Notes: a model not told the origin generated them from the letters alone. Positions 9,421 to 18,432 are shown, numbered from the stretch's first letter. The stretch is 43,763 bases of DNA from Proteocatella sphenisci DSM 23131 (GCF_000423525.1 NZ_AUID01000023.1:1-43763); one strand, 5' to 3'. Numbers and translations: made by a program.

Positions 9421-9451
9421 TTATTCTCCTTAACTTAAATCCTATTAAAGG

Positions 9452-10246
9452 TTACAGATTTTGAATATAGTTTATGAATGTTATTCCATAATAAGTCAAA
9501 GGAGCAGTGAACAGTATGCTGTCAAATCTATCCAATATTCCTCCGTGACCTGGAATAAGATTTCCATAATCTTTTATTCCGAATTCTCTTTTTATAGCAG
9601 ATGCAAACAAATCTCCTATCTGAGAGACTGTGCTCCCTATCATTGCTAAAGGTATAAAATACATGAGGTTGGGTTCTTGAAAATATTTAGCAAAAACCAG
9701 TGTCATCACTACTGTTCCCGCAATTCCACCAATAGAGCCTTCTACAGTCTTTTTAGGACTTATTTCAGGTATAAGTTTGTGTTTCCCAAAGAACATACCT
9801 GAAAAGTAAGCACAGGTATCACTCCCCCACGCAAATATAAACACCAGCCATATATATATTGTCTGCTGCATACTCATAAGATTTATGTGAGACAAAAATA
9901 CAGGTATATATATATACCCCATTATGCTTATCATTAAATCTTCGACTCTCACCTTACGGTTCATTATATATACAGCACCAACTGCAAAAATAATATATAT
10001 TATAGAGATCACTATGTGTGAATACAAGATTCCCGAATATGTCATGGCAGTATACATTATTACAGTAGCGGCATAAATTGTACTTTTAAGCGGTTTGTAG
10101 CCACTGCTCTCAAACACTTTGAAAAATTCATACAGTCCTATAAGTGAACATATAAGTGCTCCCAGATATATCGATATCCCGCCTTTTATTATTACAAAAA
10201 ATAAAAGTGGAAGCAGTACCAGTCCGGAAATTATTCTCGTCAGCAT
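9452..10246 (-). CDS. cdsA: Phosphatidate cytidylyltransferase
   Basis: 264 residues with about eight hydrophobic segments. The C-terminal family signature is complete: SAIKREFGIKDYGNLIPGHG followed by GILDRFDS. It makes CDP-diacylglycerol from phosphatidic acid and CTP, the branch point for membrane phospholipids. It begins 9 bp after uppS. Length is normal. Confidence 0.95.
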   Translation of the reverse strand: MLTRIISGLVLLPLLFFVIIKGGISIYLGALICSLIGLYEFFKVFESSGYKPLKSTIYAATVIMYTAMTYSGILYSHIVISIIYIIFAVGAVYIMNRKVRVEDLMISIMGYIYIPVFLSHINLMSMQQTIYIWLVFIFAWGSDTCAYFSGMFFGKHKLIPEISPKKTVEGSIGGIAGTVVMTLVFAKYFQEPNLMYFIPLAMIGSTVSQIGDLFASAIKREFGIKDYGNLIPGHGGILDRFDSILFTAPLTYYGITFINYIQNL

Positions 10247-10255
10247 AAATCCCCC

Positions 10256-10972
10256 TTATTTGGCATTGCCAAATCTTCTGTCTCTATTTTGATAATCTGA
10301 AATAGCCTGTTGAAGCTGGTCTGCTCCAAAATCCGGCCAGTTAATATTTGAAAACCACAATTCACTGTATGAGGATTCCCACATCATAAAATTAGAAAGT
10401 CTGTATTCTCCGCTTGGCCTTATTATAAGATCAGGATCTGGCATGAAATTTGTGCTTAGATGATTGGATATTGTTTCTTCATTTATTTCTTCCAAAAGGA
10501 TCTCTCCATTTTTCACCTTGTCTGCTATAAGCTTTGTCGCCTGAGTTATGTCAGATCTTGATCCATAGTTAAGGGCCAGAGTAAGTGTAAGGTCACGATT
10601 ATCCTTTGTATATTCTATGCCCTCTGTCAGTTTTTTGCACGTGGACTCTGGGAGTTCATTTATGTCACCTATAGTCTTTATCCGCACCCCTTCTTTGTGT
10701 AGCTCTTTTAGCTCTCTGGTCATATATTGCTCAAGCAGCCACATAAGTGATGAAACTTCTTCCTGAGTTCTTTTCCAGTTTTCCGTAGAAAAAGCGTATA
10801 CTGTAAGAAATGGTATCTCCAGTCTCTTACACTCTTTTACTATAGTTCTCAGGTTTTCAACGCCTTGCTTGTGACCCATGGTACGTTTTAGTCCTTTAGA
10901 TTTTGCCCATCTTCCGTTGCCATCCATTATGACGCCTATGTGTTTTGGCATATTTTCTCTGTTAAGTTGCAT
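10256..10972 (-). CDS. uppS: Undecaprenyl diphosphate synthase (cis-prenyltransferase)
   Basis: 238 residues. The opening HIGVIMDGNGRWAKSKGL contains the catalytic Asp and the pyrophosphate-binding residues; FSTENWKR and the C-terminal RPSGEYRLSNFMMWESSYSE with FSNINWPDF are the other conserved cis-prenyltransferase blocks. The usual RTSGE is RPSGE here, a tolerated variant. It makes the C55 lipid carrier for wall polymers from isoprenoid units supplied by the MEP pathway encoded around it. It probably heads a transcript that runs to sigH, since a hairpin and a plausible promoter lie just upstream. Confidence 0.96.
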   Translation of the reverse strand: MQLNRENMPKHIGVIMDGNGRWAKSKGLKRTMGHKQGVENLRTIVKECKRLEIPFLTVYAFSTENWKRTQEEVSSLMWLLEQYMTRELKELHKEGVRIKTIGDINELPESTCKKLTEGIEYTKDNRDLTLTLALNYGSRSDITQATKLIADKVKNGEILLEEINEETISNHLSTNFMPDPDLIIRPSGEYRLSNFMMWESSYSELWFSNINWPDFGADQLQQAISDYQNRDRRFGNAK

Positions 10973-10999
10973 TTTCTATCCTCTTTTTTGAATCATTGA

Positions 11000-11029
11000 A
11001 TTATATATGTTAACGTGAGTTGTTTTCGA
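11000..11029 (-). promoter_or_regulatory. Probable promoter of the uppS-to-sigH gene run
   Basis: Minus strand TCGAAA (11024-11029), 18-bp spacer, TATAAT (11000-11005). The -10 is perfect, the -35 matches 4 of 6. It follows a hairpin that ends the previous gene group. Confidence 0.45.
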
Positions 11030-11047
11030 ATTTATATTTTTTAACAA

Positions 11048-11070
11048 ACTCAGCGGATTTTCCGCTGAGT
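11048..11070 (-). terminator. Terminator-like hairpin after orf65
   Basis: Perfect 10-bp stem, ACTCAGCGGA (11048-11057) with TCCGCTGAGT (11061-11070) and a 3-nt loop, 16 bp after the orf65 stop. The T tract that follows on the minus strand is short and broken, so termination may be partial. Confidence 0.65.
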
Positions 11071-11086
11071 CTGTATTTGTAAAATT

Positions 11087-11284
11087 TTATATTTTTGTTT
11101 TAAAGCCTGTCAATGTAAGTATTATTCCTTCTGGTTTTCTTAATGCCCGTATTACATACATATCTTTAAGGATATCAGCATCCTTTCCTCCACAAGTATA
11201 CTCCACTTTATATTTTTCTTTATTAGCCTTTAAAATCTCTTCGGCTTCTTCTAAACGCTTAGAAATAAGGTCATTTATATCCAT
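11087..11284 (-). CDS. Small conserved-position protein of unknown function, coupled to frr
   Basis: 65 residues, not recognised. It starts MDINDLISKRLEEAEEILKA, predicted helical, followed by an extended part with YTCGGKDADILKDMYVIRAL. There is no signal peptide or membrane helix. Its ATG overlaps the frr stop as TAATG, so it is translationally coupled to ribosome recycling factor. The overlap and normal codon use make it a real gene rather than a chance frame. Its small size and place in the translation operon suggest a housekeeping role, which is inference only. Confidence 0.75.
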   Translation of the reverse strand: MDINDLISKRLEEAEEILKANKEKYKVEYTCGGKDADILKDMYVIRALRKPEGIILTLTGFKTKI

Positions 11285-11841
11285 TATACTTCCATTATCT
11301 CTTTTTCTTTTCTAACTACCATTTCATCTACAGTCTTTGTATATCTATCTATTATCTTTTGTACTTCATCTGTAGCTTTTTTTGCGTCGTCTTCTGAAAT
11401 ATCTCCATCTTTTTCAAGTTTTTTGATTTTTTCATTAGCTTCTCGTCTCTCATTTCTCAGTGCTATTTTTGCCTGTTCCCCAGTTTTTCCAACAAGCTTT
11501 GTAAGATCTTTTCTTCTGTCTTCTGTAAGTTGGGGTATAGCAATTCTGATTTGGATTCCGTCATTAGTTGGATTGAATCCCAGATCAGATATTTGAATGG
11601 CTTTTTCTATGCTTTTAAGAGAGCTTTTGTCCCATGGTTGTATAAGTATTACTCTTGGTTCTGGCGCTGATACTCCTGCCATCTGTTTAAGTGGCGTAGG
11701 CGTTCCATAATAATCTACTACTACCTTGTCTAACATTGATGGATTTGATCTTCCAGCTCTTATTACTGCCATGTCCTCTTTTAGCACAGATATTGTTTTT
11801 TCCATTTTGGATTCAAGCTTTTCATGCACTTCTGTTCTCAT
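11284..11841 (-). CDS. frr: Ribosome recycling factor
   Basis: 185 residues, the standard length. Family features are clear: the helical N-terminus, MAVIRAGRSNPSMLDKVVVD, YYGTPTPLKQMAGVSAPEPR, and the C-terminal RKEKEIMEV. RRF, with EF-G, splits post-termination ribosomes. It follows pyrH after 39 bp, and its stop overlaps the start of the small gene orf65. Confidence 0.97.
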   Translation of the reverse strand: MRTEVHEKLESKMEKTISVLKEDMAVIRAGRSNPSMLDKVVVDYYGTPTPLKQMAGVSAPEPRVILIQPWDKSSLKSIEKAIQISDLGFNPTNDGIQIRIAIPQLTEDRRKDLTKLVGKTGEQAKIALRNERREANEKIKKLEKDGDISEDDAKKATDEVQKIIDRYTKTVDEMVVRKEKEIMEV

Positions 11842-11880
11842 AGTAATACTCCTTTGCTTTTTAGTTTATTATATCATATA

Positions 11881-12588
11881 CTACTCTACTATTGTCCCTA
11901 TATTTTCGCCGTTTATAACCTTTATTATGTTGTTTGGATTTTCAAGTGAAAATACTATTATAGGTATTTTATTGTCTTTACAAAGGGAGGTTGCTGTTGA
12001 ATCCATTACTTTCAAATCTCTGTTTAGTACATCAAGATAGGTCAGTTTATCGAATTTAACCGCATTTGGGTTTGTAACAGGATCACAGTCATATACCCCA
12101 TCAACTTTTTTTGCAAGCAGTATTACATCTGCATCTACTTCGGCAGCTCTGAGTGCTGCAGCTGTATCTGTAGAAAAATAAGGGTTTCCACTTCCTGCCC
12201 CAAATATAACTACTCTTCCTTTTTCCAGGTGTCTCATAGCTCGTCTTCTAATATAGGGTTCAGCTATTTCTTTCATTTCAATTGCAGTTTGAACTCTTGT
12301 AACTACATCAATGTTTTCAAGTGAAGTTTGAAGTGCTAGAGCGTTTATTACAGTTGCAAGCATTCCCATGTGGTCTGCTGTTGTTCTGTCCATGTTCTCT
12401 CCAGATCTACCTCTGAAAATATTGCCGCCTCCAACTACTATAGCTACTTCAACTCCCATTTCCATGATTGTTTTAACTGATTTTGCTATTTCCAGAACCA
12501 TACTGGTGTCTATGCCAAATCCTTTTTCTCCTGCAAGCGCTTCGCCACTAAGTTTTAAAAGTACTCTTTTATATGCTAATTCACCCAT
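11881..12588 (-). CDS. pyrH: UMP kinase
   Basis: 235 residues of the amino-acid-kinase fold: [13 protein letters not shown] at the start, [15 protein letters not shown] for the phosphate loop, and [20 protein letters not shown] plus [13 protein letters not shown] for nucleotide binding. It phosphorylates UMP to UDP and is the bacterial hexameric type, unrelated to eukaryotic UMP/CMP kinase. It sits between tsf and frr in the near-universal order. Confidence 0.97.
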   Translation of the reverse strand: MGELAYKRVLLKLSGEALAGEKGFGIDTSMVLEIAKSVKTIMEMGVEVAIVVGGGNIFRGRSGENMDRTTADHMGMLATVINALALQTSLENIDVVTRVQTAIEMKEIAEPYIRRRAMRHLEKGRVVIFGAGSGNPYFSTDTAAALRAAEVDADVILLAKKVDGVYDCDPVTNPNAVKFDKLTYLDVLNRDLKVMDSTATSLCKDNKIPIIVFSLENPNNIIKVINGENIGTIVE

Positions 12589-12613
12589 TTGATTATTTCC
12601 TCCGCTTATAAAA

Positions 12614-12671
12614 AGAGAACACTCTCATAGCCGACAGATGATTTATTTCACTGCATCACAAGGTGTTCTCT
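12614..12671 (-). terminator. Terminator-like hairpin between tsf and pyrH
   Basis: Arms AGAGAACAC (12614-12622) and GTGTTCTCT (12663-12671) are perfect with a 40-nt loop. Read on the minus strand the second arm is followed by TTTTTA. It may cut transcription between tsf and pyrH partially, so that elongation factor and S2 are made in excess of UMP kinase; that role is inferred. Confidence 0.5.
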
Positions 12672-12682
12672 ACTAATTCAGT

Positions 12683-13597
12683 TTAGTTTCCTAATTGTTT
12701 TGCAACTTCATCTGCAAAATTTTCTTCTTTTTTCTCTATTCCTTCTCCAACTTCAAATCTCTGAACACCTGCAACTTTTATATATTTTCCAAGAGCTTTT
12801 GCCTTGTTTTCTATTATCTGTTTTACAGTGAAATCTGAATCTTTTACAAATACCTGCTCAAGAAGACAAACTTCTTTAAGTTGCTTGTTAAGTCTTCCTT
12901 CAACCATCTTTTTCGCTATTTCTTCTGACTTACCTTCGTTTATAGCCTGAGCTGTAAGAATTTCTCTCTCATGCTCGATGTATGACTGATCTACATCATC
13001 TCTTGAAATGTACATTGGGTTCATTGCAGCTATCTGCATTGCAACGTCTTTTCCAAGTTCTTGAAGATCTCCAGCTGCAGCATCTGAATCAAAGTTTACA
13101 AGAACTGCTATCTTACCAGCGCCGTGAAGATAACCCACAACTGCTCCTTTAGCTTCTTCTCTTGCCAGTCTTCTCAGGTTCATATTCTCACCGATTCTTG
13201 AGATCTTATTGTTAAGAACGTCCTGAACGGTTTCTTCTGTTCCCATATATTTTTTGTTTTTAAGGTCTTCTACTGAAGTTGGTGCTATCTCAAGTACCAT
13301 TTTCGCAAGATCTTCTACAAATCCTATAAATTCTTCGTTCTTTGCAACGAAGTCAGTCTCTGAGTTTACTTCTACTAATGATCCTGATTTCATATCATCT
13401 GCTATTACAAGTTTCACAAGTCCTTCTGCTGCTATTCTGTCTGCTTTTTTAGCTGCTTTTGAAAGTCCTTTTTCTCTTAGAAGATCTATTGCTTTTTCCA
13501 AGTCGCCTTCAACTTCAGTTAAAGCTTTTTTACAATCCATCATTCCAGCTTGAGTTTTTTCTCTAAGCACCTTTACCATACTAGCTGTTATTTCCAT
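12683..13597 (-). CDS. tsf: Translation elongation factor Ts
   Basis: 304 residues. The N-terminal UBA-like domain and EF-Tu contact motif are typical (VKVLREKTQAGMMDCKKAL), with SLVEVNSETDFVAKNEEF for the core and a C-terminal dimerisation half. It recharges EF-Tu by exchanging GDP. It follows rpsB after about 108 bp that holds an inverted repeat. Confidence 0.97.
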   Translation of the reverse strand: MEITASMVKVLREKTQAGMMDCKKALTEVEGDLEKAIDLLREKGLSKAAKKADRIAAEGLVKLVIADDMKSGSLVEVNSETDFVAKNEEFIGFVEDLAKMVLEIAPTSVEDLKNKKYMGTEETVQDVLNNKISRIGENMNLRRLAREEAKGAVVGYLHGAGKIAVLVNFDSDAAAGDLQELGKDVAMQIAAMNPMYISRDDVDQSYIEHEREILTAQAINEGKSEEIAKKMVEGRLNKQLKEVCLLEQVFVKDSDFTVKQIIENKAKALGKYIKVAGVQRFEVGEGIEKKEENFADEVAKQLGN

Positions 13598-13625
13598 TTA
13601 TCTTTTCCTCCTGTGCATATTAAAA

Positions 13626-13685
13626 TAAGGTACCCAGACTACCACACTTGCCTTGGTGGGTGAGTATTTTAATGAGGATACCTTA
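13626..13685 (-). other. Inverted repeat between rpsB and tsf
   Basis: Outer arms TAAGGTA (13626-13632) and TACCTTA (13679-13685) enclose a second stem of the CCAC/GTGG type. Only a broken T tract follows on the minus strand. It may act as a weak terminator or an mRNA processing site between the two coding regions. Confidence 0.4.
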
Positions 13686-13705
13686 CTTTGAGTTTGAATT
13701 ATTTA

Positions 13706-14461
13706 TTATGCTTCTACTGTTGTTTCTACAGTAGCTTCTACTGTCTCTTCAGCTGATTCGTTTGAAGTAACTTCAATACTTCCCTGCTTAGCTTCGATTA
13801 TCGCCTGTGAAATTGCTCCTGCAATAAGTTTTACAGCTCTTATAGCATCATCATTTCCTGGTATTGGGAAATCAAGTTCATCTGGATCACAGTTTGTATC
13901 AACTATTCCTACTACTGGTATTCCCAGTTTTTGAGCTTCTTTTATCGCTATTCTTTCTTTTCTTGGGTCAACTACGAAAAGTGCTCCTGGTAGTTCTGGC
14001 ATATCTTTGATTCCGCCAAGATATTTCTCAAGCTTTTCTTTTTCTGCCATAAGCTTTATTACTTCTTTTTTAGGAAGTACATCAAAAGTTCCGTCTTCTT
14101 GCATTTTCTCAAGTTTTCTAAGTCTGTCTATTCTTGTCTTGATAGTCTTGTGGTTTGTAAGCATTCCACCTAACCATCTCTCGTTTACATAGTACATTCC
14201 TGATCTTTCAGCTTCTTCTTTTATTGAATCCTGAGCTTGCTTCTTTGTTCCTACGAAAAGAACTGGCTTTCCTGATTCAGCTACTTCTCTTATGAACTCA
14301 TATGCTTCTTCTATCTTCTTAACAGTTTTCTGAAGATCTATTATATAGATTCCGTTTCTTTCTGTAAAGATAAATCTTGCCATTTTTGGATTCCATCTTC
14401 TTGTCTGGTGTCCAAAGTGTACTCCAGCTTCTAAAAGCTGCTTCATGCTAACTACGCCCAT
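13706..14461 (-). CDS. rpsB: 30S ribosomal protein S2
   Basis: 251 residues. Typical S2 segments: [49 protein letters not shown] and [20 protein letters not shown]. The tail after about residue 228 is Glu/Thr-rich and low-complexity, as in many clostridial S2 proteins. Two GGAGG sites precede the ATG. A leader of about 110 nt with a conserved-looking stem-loop lies upstream, consistent with autoregulation. Confidence 0.97.
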   Translation of the reverse strand: MGVVSMKQLLEAGVHFGHQTRRWNPKMARFIFTERNGIYIIDLQKTVKKIEEAYEFIREVAESGKPVLFVGTKKQAQDSIKEEAERSGMYYVNERWLGGMLTNHKTIKTRIDRLRKLEKMQEDGTFDVLPKKEVIKLMAEKEKLEKYLGGIKDMPELPGALFVVDPRKERIAIKEAQKLGIPVVGIVDTNCDPDELDFPIPGNDDAIRAVKLIAGAISQAIIEAKQGSIEVTSNESAEETVEATVETTVEA

Positions 14462-14501
14462 TTTTTTCTCCTCCGGTTTTTTCCTCCGCTGCGCTTACCT
14501 C

Positions 14502-14533
14502 TGCAAAAGCCCTGTTTCAGGCACCCTTTTGCA
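14502..14533 (-). promoter_or_regulatory. Stem-loop in the rpsB leader (putative S2-type leader element)
   Basis: Arms TGCAAAAG (14502-14509) and CTTTTGCA (14526-14533) are perfect. Read on the minus strand the inside is GGTGCCTGAAACAGGGC, itself able to pair CCTG with CAGG around an AAA loop. It lies inside the transcribed leader. The 10-nt core TGCCTGAAAC also occurs in the rpsO leader. Structure is seen; binding of a ribosomal protein is inference. Confidence 0.5.
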
Positions 14534-14576
14534 AAATGCACAGAGTGTGTATTATTAAAATTTATACCCATAACAT

Positions 14577-14603
14577 ATTATACCATTTTTACTGAAAAAG
14601 CAA
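14577..14603 (-). promoter_or_regulatory. Promoter of rpsB-tsf-pyrH-frr-orf65
   Basis: TATAAT (14577-14582, minus strand) preceded by TGG, an extended -10 element. A partial -35 (TTGCTT, 14598-14603) lies 15 bp upstream. It implies a leader of about 110 nt. Confidence 0.6.
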
Positions 14604-14637
14604 GATGATTTTAAGAAAAACAAATACTTTCACAATC

Positions 14638-15006
14638 CTACTTTGAAGGAAGTATCTCCAGCCAGTACCCATCCGGATCTGATATGAAGTATATCCCCAT
14701 AGTTTTATTCTCAAAACATATGCAACCCATGTCCTTATGCTTTTTGTATGCTCCTTCAAAATCATCTGTCTCAAACGCAAGGTGGAATTCATTATCTCCA
14801 AGATTGTAAGATTCTACTCTATCTCTCATCCATGTGAGTTCAAGCTGGTGGGTTCCTGATCCAGTCTCCAGATAAACCAGTTTGAAGCTCTTATCTTGCG
14901 GCTCATATTCTCTCTTTATTTCCATGCCCAGTGCATCTTTATAAAAAGTAATGCTCTTTTCCAGGTTCAGTACATTAATGTTATTGTGAATTATTTTAAA
15001 TTCCAT
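14638..15006 (-). CDS. VOC-family protein, glyoxalase I-like
   Basis: 122 residues with two βαβββ halves of the vicinal-oxygen-chelate fold. It resembles lactoylglutathione lyase: IIHNNINVLNLEKSITFYKD at the N-terminus with the first His ligand, GTHQLELTW with a Glu, EFHLAFETDDFE with the second His, and DPDGYWLEILP with the last Glu. It probably isomerises a thiol-hemithioacetal of methylglyoxal, but low-GC Firmicutes lack glutathione in many lineages, so the true thiol or substrate is uncertain. Its start is 1 bp from the ispF stop, so it is read with ispD-ispF. Confidence 0.82.
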   Translation of the reverse strand: MEFKIIHNNINVLNLEKSITFYKDALGMEIKREYEPQDKSFKLVYLETGSGTHQLELTWMRDRVESYNLGDNEFHLAFETDDFEGAYKKHKDMGCICFENKTMGIYFISDPDGYWLEILPSK

Positions 15007-15007
15007 T

Positions 15008-15487
15008 TTATACCCCTTTCTTTTTAAGCAGTATCACCGCCTGCGAAGATATACCTTCTTCTCTTCCTTCAAACCCGAGCCTCTCAGTAGTCGTTGCTTT
15101 TATACTTATACGGTCTTTGTCAGTTTCAAGGTCCATACATACGTTTTCTCTCATAAGGTCTATATACTGGGCCATTTTGGGTCTTTGGGCCACTATGACA
15201 GCGTCTACATTTCCTATTTCGTAACCTTTGCTTTTTATGAGCGCAAAGGCATCTCTTAGAAGTATTCTTGAATCTATGTTTTTAAAGTCCTTGGAAGTAT
15301 CCGGATAAAGTTTCCCTATATCACCCAGCGCAAGCGCTCCGAGCATTGCATCTGTTATGGCATGAAGAAGCACATCTGCGTCCGAATGACCGGCAAGCCC
15401 TTTTTCATGAGGTATTGTTGCTCCCCCAATTATTAGTTTTCTCCCATGTTCAAAAGCATGTACGTCATATCCTATTCCTATTCTCAT
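15008..15487 (-). CDS. ispF: 2-C-methyl-D-erythritol 2,4-cyclodiphosphate synthase
   Basis: About 159 residues starting [16 protein letters not shown], with the Asp/His metal site, then [20 protein letters not shown] containing the third ligand His, and [16 protein letters not shown] near the end. It cyclises the MEP intermediate with loss of CMP. The start is ATG at 15487, which overlaps the ispD stop as ATGA; an in-frame GTG three codons earlier is less likely. Standard ispD-ispF pairing. Confidence 0.96.
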   Translation of the reverse strand: MRIGIGYDVHAFEHGRKLIIGGATIPHEKGLAGHSDADVLLHAITDAMLGALALGDIGKLYPDTSKDFKNIDSRILLRDAFALIKSKGYEIGNVDAVIVAQRPKMAQYIDLMRENVCMDLETDKDRISIKATTTERLGFEGREEGISSQAVILLKKKGV

Positions 15488-16185
15488 ATACCACACTCCG
15501 ATTTTATTATAGATTCTGCAAAGCCTATATCCGATGACGTAGTTATTTTTATGTTCTCATAGCTTCCTTCTACAACATGAACATTAGCTCCATAACGTTC
15601 TGCTACTGAAGCATCATCAGTTGGCATAAATATTTCATCTGAATTTATAAGATCCATGTAAGCATCGAGTAAGAGTTTTTTTGAAAAACCCTGTGGAGTC
15701 TGTATAAGATATACCTGGTCTCTGTCAGGAGTTGAATTTATTATTCCGTCTGAAACCAGCTTTACTGTGTCCTTTGACTTTACCGCAAGTACTGCAGCTC
15801 CAGTTTTTCTTGCTTTTTCAGCAACTTTTTCAATCTCCTCTATCTTTACAAAGGGTCTTACTGCATCATGAATTAGAATAGTATCAGAGTCTTTTGATGA
15901 AGCATTTATTCCGTTTAGACTGGATTCAAATCGTTCTTTTCCACCGTATGCAATTTTAATTGGCTTGCCCGACTTTATTTTTGAAAGCACTTTTTCTTTT
16001 AAATATTGCTCATCTTTTTTGCTAACCACGATTATTATCTCATCTATGGCTTCTGATTTTACAAATTTTTCTATAGTTCTTAGAATGATGGGTTTCCCCA
16101 CAATTTCAATATATTGTTTACTTAGCCCCTTGCTGGACTTCATCCTTGTACCTTTTCCAGCTGCAACTATAACTGCACTTGTCAT
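15484..16185 (-). CDS. ispD: 2-C-methyl-D-erythritol 4-phosphate cytidylyltransferase
   Basis: 233 residues of nucleotidyltransferase fold: [20 protein letters not shown] for CTP binding, [11 protein letters not shown] for the metal Asp, and [17 protein letters not shown]. It activates MEP with CTP. Its ribosome site AGAGGTAGGAT lies immediately after the poly-T end of the pnp terminator, so transcription must come from within that terminator or by read-through. The YacM/IspD identity is firm. Confidence 0.96.
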   Translation of the reverse strand: MTSAVIVAAGKGTRMKSSKGLSKQYIEIVGKPIILRTIEKFVKSEAIDEIIIVVSKKDEQYLKEKVLSKIKSGKPIKIAYGGKERFESSLNGINASSKDSDTILIHDAVRPFVKIEEIEKVAEKARKTGAAVLAVKSKDTVKLVSDGIINSTPDRDQVYLIQTPQGFSKKLLLDAYMDLINSDEIFMPTDDASVAERYGANVHVVEGSYENIKITTSSDIGFAESIIKSECGI

Positions 16186-16203
16186 ATCCTACCTCTAAAA
16201 AAA

Positions 16204-16244
16204 CATTCCGAAATCAGTAATTATAATAGCCTGACTTCAGAATG
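16204..16244 (-). terminator. Terminator after pnp, abutting ispD
   Basis: A 14-bp stem (16204-16217 with 16231-16244, two G-U pairs) is followed on the minus strand by seven T. The T-run touches the ispD ribosome binding site. The loop holds a TATAAT-like sequence that could be a -10 for ispD, but no convincing -35 is visible. Confidence 0.85.
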
Positions 16245-16256
16245 CATATTTTGATA

Positions 16257-18344
16257 TTATTTGTCTTGTTTAAGAAGAAGAGCTTTTCTTGAAAGATTAA
16301 GTCTTCCCTGTGAGTCGATTTCTTGAAGCAGTACTTCAATCTCATCTCCTGGCTTAAGCACATCTTCAACTTTATCTACTCTTTTTATATCAATCTGTGA
16401 TACGTGAAGCAGACCTTCTTTTCCTGGTAGTATCTCAACAAATGCTCCAAACTGCATAAGTCTTGTTACTTTACCTTTGTAGACTGTTCCTGGAATCGGA
16501 TCAGCTACTATGCCTTCGATTATTGCTTTTGCTTTTTTACCCATATCTCTTTCAATGGCAAGTATGAATATCTTTCCATCGTCTTGGATATCTATTTTAA
16601 CTCCAGTTTCTTCAATTATCTTGTTGATAACTTTTCCACCTGACCCTATTACGTCTCTTATCTTATCTGGGTTAATCTGCATGTTGATAACAAGTGGCGC
16701 ATATTTTGATACTTCTTCTCTTGGCCCTGCTATTGCTTTTTGCATTTCTGAAAGTATGTGTAGTCTACCTGTTTTAGCCTGAGCCAGCGCTTTTGTAAGC
16801 ACTTCTTCATCTATTCCTGATATCTTAATGTCCATTTGGATTGCAGTTATACCTTTTTCAGTTCCTGCAACTTTAAAGTCCATGTCTCCCAAAAAGTCTT
16901 CCATTCCTTGAATGTCTGAAAGTATTGCTACTTTATCATCTTCTTTGATAAGACCCATAGCAATTCCTGCTACCATAGCTTTTAGCGGTACTCCTGCATC
17001 AAGAAGCGACAGTGTGCTTCCGCATACACTTGCCTGTGAGCTTGATCCGTTTGAAGAAAGTACTTCAGAAACTACTCTTATTGCATAAGGGAAATCTTCT
17101 TTGGAAGGAATCATTGGTTCAAGTGCTCTTTCTGCAAGGGCTCCGTGACCTATTTCTCTTCTTCCCGGACCTCTTGATGGTCTTGCTTCACCTACACTGT
17201 ATGATGGGAAGTTGTAATGATGCATGTATCTCTTTTCGTCTTCTTCACCAAGTCCATCTATTGACTGTGCATCTCTTAGTGATCCCAGCGTAGTAATGCT
17301 CATTACCTGAGTCTGTCCTCTTGTAAAGAGTCCGCTTCCGTGTGTTCTTGGAAGAGTTCCAACTTCACACGAGATAGGTCTTATGTCTTCCATGCTTCTG
17401 TTGTCTGGTCTTATTCTGTCTATCAGTATAAGATCTCTTACACCTTGTTTTGTTATCTTGTATATTACTTCATCTACGTGCTTGATGTTGTCTGGATATA
17501 CCTGAGCAAAGTGTTCAAGAGTTTCCTTCTTAACTTTGTCCATGTTATCCATTCTTTCAAGCTTATCTTTTGTAAGAATAGCAGCTTTCATCTTATCTTT
17601 TGTATAAGCTACTACTTCCGCTTCTATTTCTTCAGGTGCTTTAAAAACTGCGTACTCGTCTTTTTCTTTTCCAACAGCTTTAACTATTTTTTCAACAAAT
17701 TCAACTATATCCTTGATTTGTTCGTGGGCAAAAAGTATAGCTTTTAGCATTACTTCTTCTGAAATCTCATTTGAAGCAGCTTCTACCATCATTATTGCGT
17801 CTTTTGTTCCTGATACAACAAGATACATCTCTGAGACTGCTCTTTGCTCAAGATCTGGGTTTATTATAAATTCTCCATCTATAAGTCCCACCGCTACCGA
17901 TCCAGTTGGACCATTAAATGGAATTGAAGATATTGAAAGTGATATTGATGAACCTATCATTGCAAGAGTATCTGGATTTACATCTGGATCTATTGACATA
18001 ACCACAGCCACTACTTGTACGTCATTTCTGTATCCCTTTGGAAAAAGTGGTCTTATGGGTCTGTCTATCAGTCTTGATGTCAGTACTGCTTTTTCTGAAG
18101 GTCTTCCTTCACGCTTTATAAAACCTCCTGGAATTTTTCCTACTGAGTAAAGCTTTTCTTCAAAATCTACACTTAGAGGGAAAAAGTCTATCCCCTCTCT
18201 TGGGCTTTTTGAGTTTGTAGCAGAAACAAACACTACTGTATCTCCGCATCTTAACAGACAAGCTCCGTTTGCCTGCTCTGCTAATTTACCTATTTCTACT
18301 TCAAGGTTTTTGCCGCCTAATTGCATTTCAAATTTTTGTATCAT
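16257..18344 (-). CDS. pnp: Polyribonucleotide nucleotidyltransferase (PNPase)
   Basis: 695 residues from the ATG at 18344, chosen because GGAGGTATCG lies directly before it; an in-frame start 30 bp upstream would add ten residues without a ribosome site. Two RNase PH domains ([19 protein letters not shown] and [17 protein letters not shown], with [17 protein letters not shown]), a helical linker, a KH domain ([18 protein letters not shown]) and a C-terminal S1 domain ([19 protein letters not shown]). It degrades RNA 3' to 5' with phosphate. It follows rpsO, as in most bacteria, with an intercistronic terminator. Confidence 0.98.
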   Translation of the reverse strand: MIQKFEMQLGGKNLEVEIGKLAEQANGACLLRCGDTVVFVSATNSKSPREGIDFFPLSVDFEEKLYSVGKIPGGFIKREGRPSEKAVLTSRLIDRPIRPLFPKGYRNDVQVVAVVMSIDPDVNPDTLAMIGSSISLSISSIPFNGPTGSVAVGLIDGEFIINPDLEQRAVSEMYLVVSGTKDAIMMVEAASNEISEEVMLKAILFAHEQIKDIVEFVEKIVKAVGKEKDEYAVFKAPEEIEAEVVAYTKDKMKAAILTKDKLERMDNMDKVKKETLEHFAQVYPDNIKHVDEVIYKITKQGVRDLILIDRIRPDNRSMEDIRPISCEVGTLPRTHGSGLFTRGQTQVMSITTLGSLRDAQSIDGLGEEDEKRYMHHYNFPSYSVGEARPSRGPGRREIGHGALAERALEPMIPSKEDFPYAIRVVSEVLSSNGSSSQASVCGSTLSLLDAGVPLKAMVAGIAMGLIKEDDKVAILSDIQGMEDFLGDMDFKVAGTEKGITAIQMDIKISGIDEEVLTKALAQAKTGRLHILSEMQKAIAGPREEVSKYAPLVINMQINPDKIRDVIGSGGKVINKIIEETGVKIDIQDDGKIFILAIERDMGKKAKAIIEGIVADPIPGTVYKGKVTRLMQFGAFVEILPGKEGLLHVSQIDIKRVDKVEDVLKPGDEIEVLLQEIDSQGRLNLSRKALLLKQDK

Positions 18345-18398
18345 CGATACCTCCATTACATTAATTCTATACATAAGTTTAATTTCATTTTTTTATAG

Positions 18399-18427
18399 AA
18401 AAAGAGCGGTTTTTTCCCGCTCTTTTT
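18399..18427 (-). terminator. Intercistronic terminator between rpsO and pnp
   Basis: Stem AAAAAGAGCGG (18399-18409) with CCGCTCTTTTT (18417-18427), 7-nt loop. It lies 6 bp after the rpsO stop and should terminate most rpsO transcripts, leaving read-through for pnp. Confidence 0.9.
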
Positions 18428-18432
18428 TTCCT

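Noticed and set aside
9421-9451. Frameshifted or decayed dxr remnant
   Set aside because: Only 31 bp lie between cdsA and rseP, too short to hold any remnant.
14589-14801. 70-codon frame on the same strand as the VOC gene
   Set aside because: Overlaps the well-supported VOC protein in another frame and lacks a ribosome site.
18345-18374. Longer pnp start
   Set aside because: GGAGGTATCG directly precedes the ATG at 18344, and the added ten residues are not family-like.
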